64,000 nt of DNA, from NCBI GenBank assembly GCA_032718475.1, contig JAUCBJ010007699.1:1-64000 (forward strand), read 5' to 3'. The first letter of the stretch is position 1, and each line of letters starts with the position of its first letter. A program made the position numbers and the translations under genes. The notes beneath the pieces are model-generated. The model worked only from the letters and a program-made list of their open reading frames with translations. It was not told the DNA's origin and searched no databases. The DNA comes from Nemertoderma westbladi. Taxonomy: Eukaryota > Xenacoelomorpha > Nemertodermatida > Nemertodermatidae. Positions 1 to 11,469 of the stretch are shown here, one piece after another.

Positions 1-1358
1 CGTGCTCGCGTCCGTTGCGTCGTACTAATTCTAACGGTTCGTTTCGGAACATCGTCTCGCTTTCGTTGTTCGGTAGGCTCACAAGTCTTCCTCGAAGTCG
101 TAGATTGCGATGTAAACTGGTTGAACGGTCGCGTCTCCACTGTTCTCCGTTGTTCGGTAGGCTCACAAGTCTTCCTCGAAGTCGTAGATTGCGATGTAAA
201 CTGGTTGAATGGTCGCGTCTCCACTGTTCTCCGTTGTTCGGTAGGCTCACAAGTCTTCCTCGAAGTCGTAGATTGCGATGTAAACTGGTTGAATGGTCGC
301 GTCTCCACTGTTCTCCGTTGTTCGGTAGGCTCACAAGTCTTCCTCGAAGTCGTAGATTGCGATGTAAACTGAACCGGTCGCGTCTCCACTGTTCTCCGTT
401 GTTCGGTAGGCTCACAAGTCTTCCTCGAAGTCGTAGATTGCGATGTAAACTGGTTGAATGGTCGCGTCTCCACTGTTCTCCGTTGTTCGGTAGGCTCACA
501 AGTCTTCCTCGAAGTCGTAGATTGCGATGTAAACTGAACCGGTCGCGTCTCCACTGTTCTCCGTTGTTCGGTAGGCTCACAAGTCTTCCTCGAAGTCGTA
601 GATTGCGATGTAAATTGGTTGAACGGTGGGCGAATGACAGCATTTGAATCCAAAGGCCTTGTTGGTCGAAACGTCATTGGGTAAGCGTAATGTGTAACGG
701 ATTTTGGCGTCAAAGGTGGACTCACCTGTTTAGTCGTCAGTAGCGCAGGTCCGGTCAATAAACTACTACGATCTGTAATCGGTGGGTTACTTACCTTGAC
801 TTTCGGAATAGGCGACGACGTTGCTCTTGGCGGTGTAAACTCGTCCGGAATAACAAACCTGTGCTCCGTCGCACCATGGATAGGAGAAATGTTACTACTA
901 CCCGCAATCGAAACAGGTTCCTTAGTCGTAACCGGTACAAACATATGAGTTACCTGTGGGAATCGTTGACACACGTCTTTTACTAATTGTCGTTCCCGTC
1001 CGGGTGCCCCTACGCTTCCTTCCTTCTTTCGTTCCTGAATTTGGCGATGTCTTCGCTTTCGTCCTTCTGGGCTCCTCCCGGAGGCGCACCCACGAGGCGG
1101 ACGTGTTTCCACCACCCTTGGGGCCAGTCCGACAGATGTTATCATCAGACCGGGCCGGAGGGTGGCCTGATGCTTCCCGGGTTCTGTTTTCGGTCCCCCG
1201 ATCACACCAGCACAGCTCGTCGAACGTGTAGCCAGATGGGCGGCTACTGTCAACTTACTGTGGCCTGACTGTACATTGAGCCAACTCAAAGTATAACAAA
1301 GAGTCAACCGGCAGGTGGACCAGTCGATAGCGATCGAGCACCAAGGTCGCCCTTGGGC
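1..1358 (-). CDS. Partial ORF of a BEL/Pao-like LTR element, with a 28-residue tandem repeat
   Basis: On the minus strand one frame is free of stops from 1358 (just after a TAG at 1359-1361) to the window edge. The first ATG is at 1145. The product is proline-, threonine- and arginine-rich. Between about 625 and 65 it contains seven near-identical 28-residue units (27 in two of them) containing FNQFTSQSTTSRKTCEPTEQ. Upstream of the repeat it carries a VKVSN motif like the one just before the zinc knuckles of the BEL element at 38901-41018, and QVS/QVT motifs as there. I infer the continuation of the gag/pol of the element whose coiled-coil ORF lies at 2234-3565. No protease or RT motif is visible before the edge, and the assignment to BEL/Pao is tentative. 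Confidence 0.45.
65..625. repeat. 84-bp minisatellite, 7 copies, in frame
   Basis: The word gttgttcggtaggctcacaa recurs at 65, 149, 233, 317, 398, 482 and 563. Spacings are 84, 84, 84, 81, 84 and 81 bp. The two short units lack 3 bp at the same place, so the minus-strand reading frame is kept through the whole array. Copies are nearly identical, which points to recent expansion or homogenisation. Confidence 0.95.
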
Positions 1359-2233
1359 CTAACCGACGGTCTTGTCCCAAGCGGGCTTGCGCTACCCAAC
1401 ATTGGAATTTTGACACGTTTTCACCTGCCTCGCCGGCAGTATTGAGGGGACACCGTTCCTCAACAATACTGACTAGCTCGAAAGCTAGAAACAAGTAACC
1501 ACTTACCCGTCCTGTACACGTGTACTCAACAGATGTTCACGAAATCAAGTACACTACGGTAATCACAAAATCTGACACATACCATGCACACACAGAGACA
1601 TAATCGGGTAAGACAAAATCGGGGTCAAATCAGAAAGACAAAATCAGAGGGGACAAAATTGTATCGACTCATAAGAGCCGAGAGTACCTTATTTTGCCGA
1701 CAGGGCAAAATAACTTTGTGTGCACAAAGTATGCTGGGGTGCAGTAAAGTATGGTCCTACTAATACCAGCGGCGTCTTGTCCAACTGGCAAGGGTTCCCA
1801 TACCCACTCGCAGTGGCCACACATACAATCACGTGTACTCACGTACCCACAGCAACAGAAAACTCAAGACCCGACGGTTTTTCCAATGCCACCAAAGACC
1901 AATCAGCTGAACATGGAGACAATAACATATAGTATCAAAAAAACGGAACAGCTGACGGTCAATGGAACCATCCAAGCCCCAAGCAAACTGCCACTGATCG
2001 CCCACATACAAAACATAGTCCACGCCACATGAACCACAAATCACGCCATGCCACCACCCCTACTGTGTACAGGACTGGCAGTACGGCAACAGGCCGACTA
2101 GACGGTACCACGGCACCATGTCGATTCATGGTTCGTTAGACACGAGGGCCTTCAGTATCTCCCTTGCACTTATGGACCAATTTAACGTGTCCCCAGACCC
2201 TCACGAGTCTGCCGCCGCCTGCTAGAGGCACCC
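1359..2233. other. Non-coding gap between two minus-strand element ORFs
   Basis: No convincing coding sequence is visible. Around 1565-1665 the + strand has several degenerate copies of gacaaaatc-type words. The rest shows no gene, RNA or known repeat that I can recognise. Confidence 0.4.
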
Positions 2234-3565
2234 CTATAGAGACCTCACCTCTTTAGGTACCTCTAACTGGTCCAAGTCATGTCCGTCTCGAGATCTCATC
2301 GATCGATCGCGGGCTTGTAGATCCAGATCTTCCTTGGCGTTGGCTAATTCTCTCGCCTTCCTCCCGAGTTCGAAATGAAGTTTAACTTCCTTCTCGCGTT
2401 GTTCCGTCTGTCGTTGTTGCGCCTCGAACTCTGCTTGTCGTATAGCTGACTGAGCCTTTATTTGCCGTGTTTTCATCTCGGCTCTCGCTTCTGATACTAA
2501 CCTCTGTCGCTCTAACTCGGCCGCAGCTGTTCGTTGCGCTAACTCGGCCGCTGCCGCTTGTTGTGCAATGTCCAACTCTAACCTTTCCATCTCAGCCGCT
2601 TCCAACTCGGCTTGTTCTTGCAGATGAGAGATTCTTGCAACATCCGCAACGCGTAGTTTTTCTTCTTCTACCGCCGCTTGTGCCGTCAACAATTGAGCTT
2701 GTTCCTCCGCTTCCCGTTGTTGTCTATCCACTTGTTGTTGCTGTCTGGAAATTTCTGACGTCACGATACTTATCTCGCCAATTTCGCTGCGAATACTCAC
2801 TAACGATTGGTCCAGTATTCCCGGTGCCGATTCGATTCGTACGGGTGAAGTTTCCCTCGTATATTCCGGCACGGTTTCCAAATCGCCGACGTCTTCGCCG
2901 CACATACGTAAGTGGTCCGTCAGATGTTTCAATTGTCCATCCAGTCGGTACAGTTCCTGTTCTTCCTCGGGCTGCAATAATTCGTCCGAAACTGACTCAC
3001 CTAACAACTGGTCCGCTTGTTCCTGTTGTATCTGTCTAATCGTCGACTTAAACTGAATCAGTTTCTCTCTAGCGATCATTAGTTTCCCGAGGATTCTAAG
3101 TTGAGTATCCATGTCCTGTCTCTGTCTAGCTAGATCTTGTAGGCCAACTAGATTATCTACGGACTTATATACTTTACTCTGTACTCTAACCTGGAGGGTG
3201 TAGAACTCGAATCGAGACATCGGAGCGGTCAACCCGTCTAATATGCGTTGGCCTTCTCCAATACTCCTGGTAATATGCGCCATATAACCTCCGACGCTCC
3301 TAACTACACTTTCTGTGCTTCCTGCTGAACTTACCATTTCCGTTTCCCTATATCTAGGTTGCGGAACAGTTAGAAAGTCCTCGGTCCTGCCGTCGCCTCG
3401 TACTACGGCATCCGGTACTCCCGTTGGATGTACTGGTGACGCACACGGTGTAGGTTCGGTAGGCTCGCGAGTCTTCCCCTGTTGTTCTTCCGCTGCTGAC
3501 TTATCCGCGTCACACGAGTCATAGTCGGTAGGTGTATTCTTCGTATAGTCTTGTTTGTCACTCAT
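2234..3565 (-). CDS. Coiled-coil gag-like protein of an LTR retrotransposon
   Basis: A 443-residue ORF starts with MSD at 3565 and ends at a TAA at 2234. The first 80 residues are polar and proline-rich. Residues about 80-230 are mixed helix. Residues about 265-425 form a long Gln/Glu/Arg/Ala-rich coiled coil with AEL/AEME-type heptads. The layout (acidic N-terminus, then a long charged helix) resembles the gag-like ORF at 36528-38888, which also begins MSD and has an Ala/Glu/Lys helix. The product is probably structural for retroelement particles. The ORF ends before any zinc knuckle, and the next open frame starts about 880 bp downstream. It could be a host coiled-coil protein, but an LTR-like segment about 1 kb upstream argues for an element. 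Confidence 0.5.
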   Translation of the reverse strand: MSDKQDYTKNTPTDYDSCDADKSAAEEQQGKTREPTEPTPCASPVHPTGVPDAVVRGDGRTEDFLTVPQPRYRETEMVSSAGSTESVVRSVGGYMAHITRSIGEGQRILDGLTAPMSRFEFYTLQVRVQSKVYKSVDNLVGLQDLARQRQDMDTQLRILGKLMIAREKLIQFKSTIRQIQQEQADQLLGESVSDELLQPEEEQELYRLDGQLKHLTDHLRMCGEDVGDLETVPEYTRETSPVRIESAPGILDQSLVSIRSEIGEISIVTSEISRQQQQVDRQQREAEEQAQLLTAQAAVEEEKLRVADVARISHLQEQAELEAAEMERLELDIAQQAAAAELAQRTAAAELERQRLVSEARAEMKTRQIKAQSAIRQAEFEAQQRQTEQREKEVKLHFELGRKARELANAKEDLDLQARDRSMRSRDGHDLDQLEVPKEVRSL

Positions 3566-3644
3566 TTCGGTAGTTGTAAGTCAAGTGAAGTGAGTGTCAA
3601 AGTATCGAGTTTACCGTATTTGTATAAGACGGTACTAATTACAG

Positions 3645-3785
3645 TCATATAAAATTAGCCTACCGGCCGATTTTATAGCAGATGGATAAAATTAGCCTAA
3701 ACGGCCAATTTTACAGCAAATAAATGTCACGGAATAAGTATATAATAAAATTAGCCTAGCGGCCAATTTTATAACAAATAAATCG
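3645..3785. repeat. Three copies of a short AAAATTAGCC hairpin repeat
   Basis: The near-palindrome AAAATTAGCC - 4 bp - GGCCAATTTTA occurs three times (about 3652, 3688 and 3749), each followed by a cagATgGAT/caAATAAAT-like tail. It lies in the leader just upstream of the gag-like ORF at 2234-3565. Its role is unknown. Confidence 0.7.
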
Positions 3786-4517
3786 GATAACGATATGCGT
3801 TATCAAAAGGTAAATTAAATACAATAATACGGACTAATTCAGCAATGAACAAAGAAATCATACGGAATGCATAAATACTTGAGACAGTGGAACCCACAAT
3901 AATTTTAACTAATACGGTAATGCCTAACTTATTTATGCAACTTTTCGAACTCACCCACTCCAATAATTCTCCAGAAAAACAGATTCCCAGATACAAACCG
4001 AACGTGAACCTTTCCGTTTTTAACGTTGCGGACGAAACGCGATTTTCCCAACCAAAGTTGTTGAGTTATCTATCTCCCAAACTTGCTAAACACGGTCTTG
4101 CTCCCGTTACAGCCTAGAAATGAGTTCTGAATCCTGAAAAAACAAAAGAGTTAGGTTTTACTTTACGAAAATTTTGTACCGGTACAATATGGTATTTAAA
4201 CCCTTTTAAACACCGGTATTCAATTCCAAAAATATTTTACACGCGGTTCAAATCAAATTTTATTTCAAAAAATTAGCACTTAGCTAATCAAATATAAATT
4301 TTTACCTCAAAATACAAAATTTTCAAATAACTTTAGTCCTACCGAACCGTAGTTCAGTAAAACATATTCCTACTAAAAATTGGAGAGATACGCCTATTCC
4401 TACTATCGGAAAAGACGGTAACAATACCTGCAATATCCTACTGTAAAGTTTGTAAATCAAATCATAAATCCGACCTTCTCACCAAAACAGTAAACCCCAA
4501 GTAAGCGAATATATTGC
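3786..4517. other. AT-rich leader region, no gene seen
   Basis: Short open frames exist on both strands but have no recognisable motif and no strong composition signal. It is read here as the 5' leader of the minus-strand element. Confidence 0.3.
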
Positions 4518-4695
4518 AGTATCGATCTCCTTTAACCGGTGAGGCAGAAAACAGTCTACGAGCAGACAAACTTCGATAAAACAAAAATCCCGCGCAGCGA
4601 ATCCTAAAATCAGGCTGACTCACTGACGGACTAAGGGGCTCGTATACTTTGCCGCGGTGTGATTTATATGGTTGGGCAAAGGGACGCTAGCTAGG
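4518..4695 (-). promoter_or_regulatory. LTR/promoter-like module shared with 16679-16822
   Basis: On the minus strand this segment holds three words in order: ATATAAATCACACCGCGGCAA-like, GGATTCGCTGCGCGGGATT and TTTCTGCCTCACCGGTTA. The same three words, in the same order and with similar spacing, lie on the + strand at 16685-16816. TATAAA next to a GC-rich block looks like a core promoter. It is upstream of, and co-oriented with, the gag-like ORF at 2234-3565, so it may be part of that element's 5' LTR. LTR borders were not found. Confidence 0.5.
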
Positions 4696-6080
4696 TGTAG
4701 AGCAGATTTAGAGATGTCTAACTAGCGAGCAAAGTGCAGTAAGGACGAAAGTTAATTTTATATATTTCGAGGTGTAAATAAATTTTAACGCGCGTGTGTT
4801 AATTCTGAACGGTCAAAGCAGTTTTGCTCCTTCACATATATAATTACTGGGTACGGTGTGCATTTTACGAATATTCTAATTTTATAACTTGTAGGTCCAA
4901 TACTCACGAATGATAAGGTTCCTTCCCCTCTTGCGTATTTCCAGGACTCAAATTCAGGCATAAGGTTAATACTACGCCCAGAATTCGGCAATTTTAGGTA
5001 CCAGGTCCCTAATACTGAGAAGAGATGTGTTAGTTTACTACTGTAGGCGTACGGGTACTAATAGCTATCCTGGCTCCTATCTAGAATTTTAGTCACCCAG
5101 GTAGTCCGGGTAACTTCCTATTAGGGCGTTGGCGGGGACACGGTAGATGTTAGTATATCCCTGATAGCCTCAATTTATTTGCGCCTAGCGTAAACTGCCC
5201 TACCGCCTGAACGGTACAATCCCAATTCAGGTGAAAACACAGCAACCCCCTAGCCTACAAGTTCTGATGTAATGGACACTGTTGTACGGCAAATAGTCGC
5301 ACACACACCTGTACTTAGCAAGAGTTAAGCGTACAGTTTGCTGCACCCTAACCAATGTGTATGCCTTGTACCGGTGTGCCTACGTCCTATCTGCGTACTA
5401 GTATCTGCTCTCTCTCCCTCTCCCCCGTAGGAATATGAAGGTCTACTGCGGTTTTTCCCTGAATCAAGACAGTACAGTCCCTATGATGTAATTTTGGGCT
5501 CACAGCGTGTCACTACGTCTACCTTTGATCTTTTGGTCTTACACTTAGGTAGCAAGGATCGAACGCTGTCTAACCTTTCAGGCGATGGGCGAATAACTTT
5601 AAATGGTATTGCGGGTCGTCTCTCGTCTACATTCCCGTGATGTTCCCGTTCATTGCTGCGGCCCGATCTCTAGCTGGCCATCCTGTCCCTGAGTTTATTC
5701 ACCGTAGTGAAACCATAGTAAAACAGAAAGGCTGAGGGAATATTCTGACTTTATTACAGAAGACACAATTATAATACAATGTAATCTGAGAATAAACTAA
5801 GCACAACAGAATAAATCTGAGAATAGTGAAGTAATTGATTGATAACTAATGAACGAATCGCACCTTTATATACTAAATTTGTGCCGCAATCAATCGAGAA
5901 AATTCTCGATTGTTCTATGAGTTCTAACAAGGTTTTAAAGATAGCTTATTGGTCCAGCTAATATATAACTTGCACGACATTGGTTACAATCAAATAACTA
6001 CAGCCTTATTGGTACAGATAAATGCAATTAATTTGTAGCGGTTAATTTAAATGAGTTGAAATTCTGCACAAAAAATAATT
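4696..6080. other. No gene recognised
   Basis: Only short open frames are present. There is no tandem structure and no similarity to the other elements of the window that I can see by eye. It may contain the outer part of the minus-strand LTR element. Confidence 0.3.
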
Positions 6081-6156
6081 CGCACTTACTAGGATTCGAA
6101 CTCGATACCTACTATACTTATAATTTCCAACGCTCTACCAACTGAGCTACTGAACC
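6081..6156 (-). repeat. tRNA-like sequence (SINE head or tRNA pseudogene)
   Basis: The minus strand reads GGTTCAGTAGCTCAGTTGG at its start and has GAGTTCGAATCC near the end. These match RNA polymerase III box A and box B at tRNA-like spacing. The D arm GCTC/GAGC pairs, but the acceptor, anticodon and T stems do not close well. It is therefore a decayed tRNA or the head of a tRNA-derived SINE, not a working tRNA gene. Confidence 0.6.
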
Positions 6157-6280
6157 ACTTGACCGATAGATGCATAATAGATAGAACCAATACTAATGAG
6201 AACTCAAAGCAATCTTTACAAAGTTAGTTCGAATAAAATAAATTTTTGAAAATCCACGGCATTTAGGGAATATAATTCTA

Positions 6281-9200
6281 TATTGATTGTGTGTGGTGTA
6301 TACTACACTGTAAGTACTGGACGTTGATTGTGTGGTGGTGTATACTACACTGTAAGTACTGGACATTGATTGTGTGTGGTGTATACTACACTGTAAGTAC
6401 TGGACATTGATTGTGTGTGGTGTATACTACACTGTAAGTACTGGACATTGATTGTGTGTGGTGTATACTACACTGTAAGTACTGGACGTTGATTGTGTGT
6501 GGTGTATACTGTACACTGTAAGTACTGTACGTTGATTGTGTGTGGTGTATACTGTACACAGTAAGTACTGTACGTTGATTGTGTGTGGTGTATACTGTAC
6601 ACAGTAAGTACTGTACGTTGATTGTGTGTGGTGTATACTGTACACAGTAAGTACTGTGCGTTGATTGTGTGTGGTGTATACGACACTGTAAGTACTGGAC
6701 GTTGATTGTTTGTGGTGTATACGACACTGTAAGTACTGGACATTGATTGCAGTACTGGACATTGATTGCGTGTGGTGTATACTACACTGTAAGTACTGGA
6801 CGTTGATTGTGTGTGGTGTATACTACACTGTAAGTACTGGACATTGATTGTGTGTGGTGTATACTGTACACAGTAAGTACTGTGCGTTGATAGTGTGGTG
6901 GTGTATATTACACTGTAAGTACTGGACGTTGATTGCGTGTGGTGTATACTACACTGTAAGTACTGGACATTGATTGTGTGTGGTGTATACTACACTGTAA
7001 GTACTGGACATTGATTGTGTGTGGTGTATACTACACTGTAAGTACTGGACATTGATTGTGTGTGGTGTATACTACACTGTAAGTACTGGACGTTGATTGT
7101 GTGTGGTGTATACTACACTGTAAGTACTGGACATTGATTGTTTGTGGTGTATACGACACTGTAAGTACTGGACGTTGATTGTTTGTGGTGTATACGACAC
7201 TGTAAGTACTGGACGTTGATTGTTTGTGGTGTATACTACACTGTAAGTACTGGACATTGATTGTGTGTGGTGTATACTGTACACAGTAAGTACTGGACAT
7301 TGATTGCAGTACTGGACATTGATTGCGTGTGGTGTATACTACACTGTAAGTACTGGACGTTGATTGTGTGGTGGTGTATACTACACTGTACGTACTGGAC
7401 GTTGATTGTGTGGTGGTGTATACTACACTGTAAGTACTGGACGTTGATTGTGTGTGGTGTATACTACACTGTAAGTACTGGACGTTGATTGTGTGTGGTG
7501 TATACTACACTGTAAGTACTGGACATTGATTGTTTGTGGTGTATACGACACTGTAAGTACTGGACGTTGATTGTGTGTGGTGTATACTACACTGTAAGTA
7601 CTGGACGTTGATTGTGTGTGGTGTATACTACACTGTAAGTACTGGACATCGATTGTTTGTGGTGTATACGACACTGTAAGTACTGGACGTTGATTGTTTG
7701 TGGTGTATACGACACTGTAAGTACTGGACGTTGATTGTGTGTGGTGTATACTACACTGTAAGTACTGGACATTGATTGTTTGTGGTGTATACGACACTGT
7801 AAGTACTGGACGTTGATTGTTTGTGGTGTATACGACACTGTAAGTACTGGACGTTGATTGTTTGTGGTGTATACTACACTGTAAGTACTGGACATTGATT
7901 GTGTGTGGTGTATACTGTACACAGTAAGTACTGGACATTGATTGCAGTACTGGACATTGATTGCGTGTGGTGTATACTACACTGTAAGTACTGGACGTTG
8001 ATTGTGTGTGGTGTATACTACACTGTAAGTACTGGACGTTGATTGTGTGTGGTGTATACTACACTGTAAGTACTGGACATTGATTGTTTGTGGTGTATAC
8101 GACACTGTAAGTACTGGACATTGATTGCAGTACTGGACATTGATTGCGTGTGGTGTATACTACACTGTAAGTACTGGACGTTGATTGTGTGTGGTGTATA
8201 TTACACTGTAAGTACTGGACGTTGATTGTGTGTGGTGTATACTACACTGTAAGTACTGGACATTGATTGTTTGTGGTGTATACGACACTGTAAGTACTGG
8301 ACGTTGATTGTTTGTGGTGTATACGACACTGTAAGTACTGGACGTTGATTGTGTGTGGTGTATACGACACTGTAAGTACTGGACGTTGATTGTGTGGTGG
8401 TGTATACTACACTGTAAGTACTGGACATTGATTGTGTGTGGTGTATACTGTACACAGTAAGTACTGTGCGTTGATTGTGTGGTGGTGTATACTACACTGT
8501 AAGTACTGGACGTTGATTGTGTGTGGTGTATACTGTACACAGTAAGTACTGGACGTTGATTGTGTGTGGTGTATACTACACAGTAAGTACTGTACATTGA
8601 TTGTTTGTGGTGTATACGACACTGTAAGTACTGGACATTGATTGCAGTACTGGACATTGATTGCGTGTGGTGTATACTACACTGTAAGTACTGGGCGTTG
8701 ATTGTGTGTGGTGTATACTACACTGTAAGTACTGGACATTGATTGTGTGTGGTGTATACTGTACACAGTAAGTACTGTACGTTGATTATGTGGTGGTGAA
8801 TACTACACAGTAAGTACTGTACGTTGATTGTGTGTGGTGTATACTACACTGTAAGTACTGGGCGTTGATTGTGTGTGGTGTATACTACACTGTAAGTACT
8901 GGACATTGATTGTGTGTGGTGTATACTGTACACTGTAAGTACTGGACGTTGATTGTGTGTGGTGTATACTGTACACTGTAAGTACTGGACGTTGATTGTG
9001 TGGTGGTGTATACTACACTGTAAGTACTGGACGTTGATTGTGTGTGGTGTATACGACACTGTAAGTACTGGACGTTGATTGTGTGTGGTGTATACTACAC
9101 TGTAAGTACTGGACGTTGATTGTTTGTGGTGTATACGACACTGTAAGTACTGGACATTGATTGCAGTACTGGACATTGATTGTGTGGTGGTGTATACTAC

Positions 9201-10880
9201 ACTGTAAGTACTGGACATTGATTGTGTGTGGTGTATACTGTACACAGTAAGTACTGGACATTGATTGTGTGTGGTGTATACTGTACACAGTAAGTACTGG
9301 ACATTGATTGTGTGTGGTGTATACTGTACACTGTAAGTACTGTACGTTGATTGTGTGGTGGTGTATACTACACAGTAAGTACTGTACGTTGATTATGTGG
9401 TGGTGTATACGACACTGTAAGTACTGGACATTGATTGTGTGTGGTGTATACTGTACACAGTAAGTACTGGACATTGATTGTGTGTGGTGTATACTGTACA
9501 CAGTAAGTACTGGACATTGATTGTGTGTGGTGTATACTGTACACAGTAAGTACTGGACATTGATTGTGTGTGGTGTATACTGTACACTGTAAGTACTGTA
9601 CGTTGATTGTGTGGTGGTGTATACTACACTGTAAGTACTGGACGTTGATTGTGTGTGGTGTATACGACACTGTAAGTACTGGACGTTGATTGTGTGTGGT
9701 GTATACTGTACACAGTAAGTACTGGACATTGATTGTGTGTGGTGTATACTGTACACAGTAAGTACTGGACATTGATTGTGTGTGGTGTATACTGTACACA
9801 GTAAGTACTGGACATTGATTGTGTGTGGTGTATACTGTACACTGTAAGTACTGTACGTTGATTGTGTGGTGGTGTATACTACACTGTAAGTACTGGACGT
9901 TGATTGTGTGTGGTGTATACGACACTGTAAGTACTGGACGTTGATTGTGTGTGGTGTATACTGTACACAGTAAGTACTGTACGTTGATTGTGTGGTGGTG
10001 TATACTGTACACAGTAAGTACTGTACGTTGATTGTGTGTGGTGTATACTACACAGTAAGTACTGGACGTTGATTGTGTGTGGTGTATACTGTACACAGTA
10101 AGTACTGTACGTTGATTGTGTGGTGGTGTATACTACACTGTAAGTACTGGACGTTGATTGTGTGTGGTGTATACTACACTGTAAGTACTGGACGTTGATT
10201 GTGTGTGGTGTATACTACACAGTAAGTACTGGACGTTGATTGTGTGTGGTGTATACTGTACACAGTAAGTACTGTACGTTGATTGTGTGGTGGTGTATAC
10301 TACACTGTAAGTACTGGACGTTGATTGTGTGTGGTGTATACTACACTGTAAGTACTGGACGTTGATTGTGTGTGGTGTATACTACACTGTAAGTACTGGA
10401 CGTTGATTGTGTGGTGGTGTATACTACACTGTAAGTACTGGACATTGATTGTGTGTGGTGTATACTACACTGTAAGTACTGGACATTGATTGCGTGTGGT
10501 GTATACTGTACACTGTAAGTACTGGACGTTGATTGCGTGTGGTGTATACTACACTGTAAGTACTGGACATTGATTGTGTGTGGTGTATACTGTACACAGT
10601 AAGTACTGTGCGTTGATTGTGTGGTGGTGTATACTACACTGTAAGTACTGGACGTTGATTGTGTGTGGTTTAAACGACACTGTAAGTACTGGACGTTGAT
10701 TGTGTGTGGTGTATACTACACTGTAAGTACTGGACATTGATTGTGTGTGGTGTATACTACTCTGTAAGTACTGGACATTGATTGTGTGTGGTGTATACGA
10801 CACTGTAAGTACTGGACGTTGATTGTGTGTGGTGTATACGACACTGTACGTACTGGACGTTGATTGTGTTTGGTGTATAA
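6281..10880. repeat. 41-bp minisatellite, about 110 copies, with higher-order structure
   Basis: The basic unit on + is ttgattgtgtgtggtgtata followed by ctacactgtaagtactggac and g (41 bp). Variants of 42 bp (gtgtggtggtg) and 43 bp (ctgtacactg) occur. A shortened unit (attgattgcagtactggac) recurs near 6745, 7305, 7935, 8125, 8640 and 9165, and identical blocks surround it. This shows larger segments were copied as units. The array lies in intron 5 of the TTLL3-like gene. Its apparent open frames on the minus strand (YSIHHTQSM-type) are translation of the repeat only. Confidence 0.95.
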
Positions 10881-10971
10881 TTCAGGTCATTTCATTTGTG
10901 ACGAATAATTATTAATATTTTTATAAATTTTTTTTAACGATTCTTGTAATTATTATGATATTCTGACTAAC

Positions 10972-11090
10972 CTTCCTGTTTACCAACATCAACACTGTTG
11001 CTGACAAGGGCTAATATATCAGATAAATTCTTCATACATAATATTCCACGGCCTCTTGACTTGGCACCTGGCTTAACAATCCACATGTTC
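10972..11090 (-). CDS. TTLL3: TTLL3-like exon 5 (start of ATP-grasp core)
   Basis: The minus strand reads attatctag|G AAC ATG TGG and encodes [16 protein letters not shown], the signature of the TTL family ATP-grasp core. Its lysine and the glycine-rich loop contact ATP in known TTL proteins. The exon continues [13 protein letters not shown] and closes with the donor GAAG|GTTAGT at 10972/10971. Its first base G completes an AGG arginine codon begun by the last two bases of exon 4, which fits exactly. It leaves one base for the next exon. The exon lies 92 bp to the right of the 41-bp minisatellite. The short frame 11032-11241 read across this exon in the same strand is not a separate gene. Confidence 0.85.
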
Positions 11091-11469
11091 CTAGATAATT
11101 GAAAAAAGTTAAAAAAAAACCATTTGCATTAAAACGATACAAAATGCTGAAAATCCCAAGAGATGTACGACACGCTGAATTTTTAACTTTAGTCAAATCC
11201 GGACTAAAAACAATCCATTTAACACAATTTGAAATGCACACTGCCCCAAAAAGCGAATAAATGGAAATAAAGTGTAATATACATTTTGGGTGGACTATAT
11301 TGAATTGTAATATTTAAAAAAAAAATTTTTGACGACCCTTAGCAGCCAGAGCTAAAGTTTTTATTTTGACTTAAAAAATGCTACTCCTTTGTTATACCTT
11401 ATTTTCAGAAGTTTAACCTAAGTGTATAGAATGCTTTTCACAGTGATAAGATCAGTGTGTGAGGTGTGA
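11091..11469. other. Intron 4 sequence, no feature
   Basis: AT-rich sequence between the exon 5 acceptor and the start of LINE D-like sequence. Nothing is recognised. Confidence 0.4.

Noticed and set aside
15-647. Plus-strand 210-residue repeat ORF
   Set aside because: The 84-bp period keeps any stop-free frame open. The minus frame extends far beyond the array on both sides and has matching motifs, so it is preferred.
6386-10803. Many YSIHHTQSMSSTY-type frames
   Set aside because: Translation of the 41-bp minisatellite, open only because of repeat sequence.
11032-11241. 69-residue minus-strand ORF as a gene
   Set aside because: It starts inside intron 4 and runs into the real TTLL3-like exon 5. 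Only the part from 11090 down matches the family.
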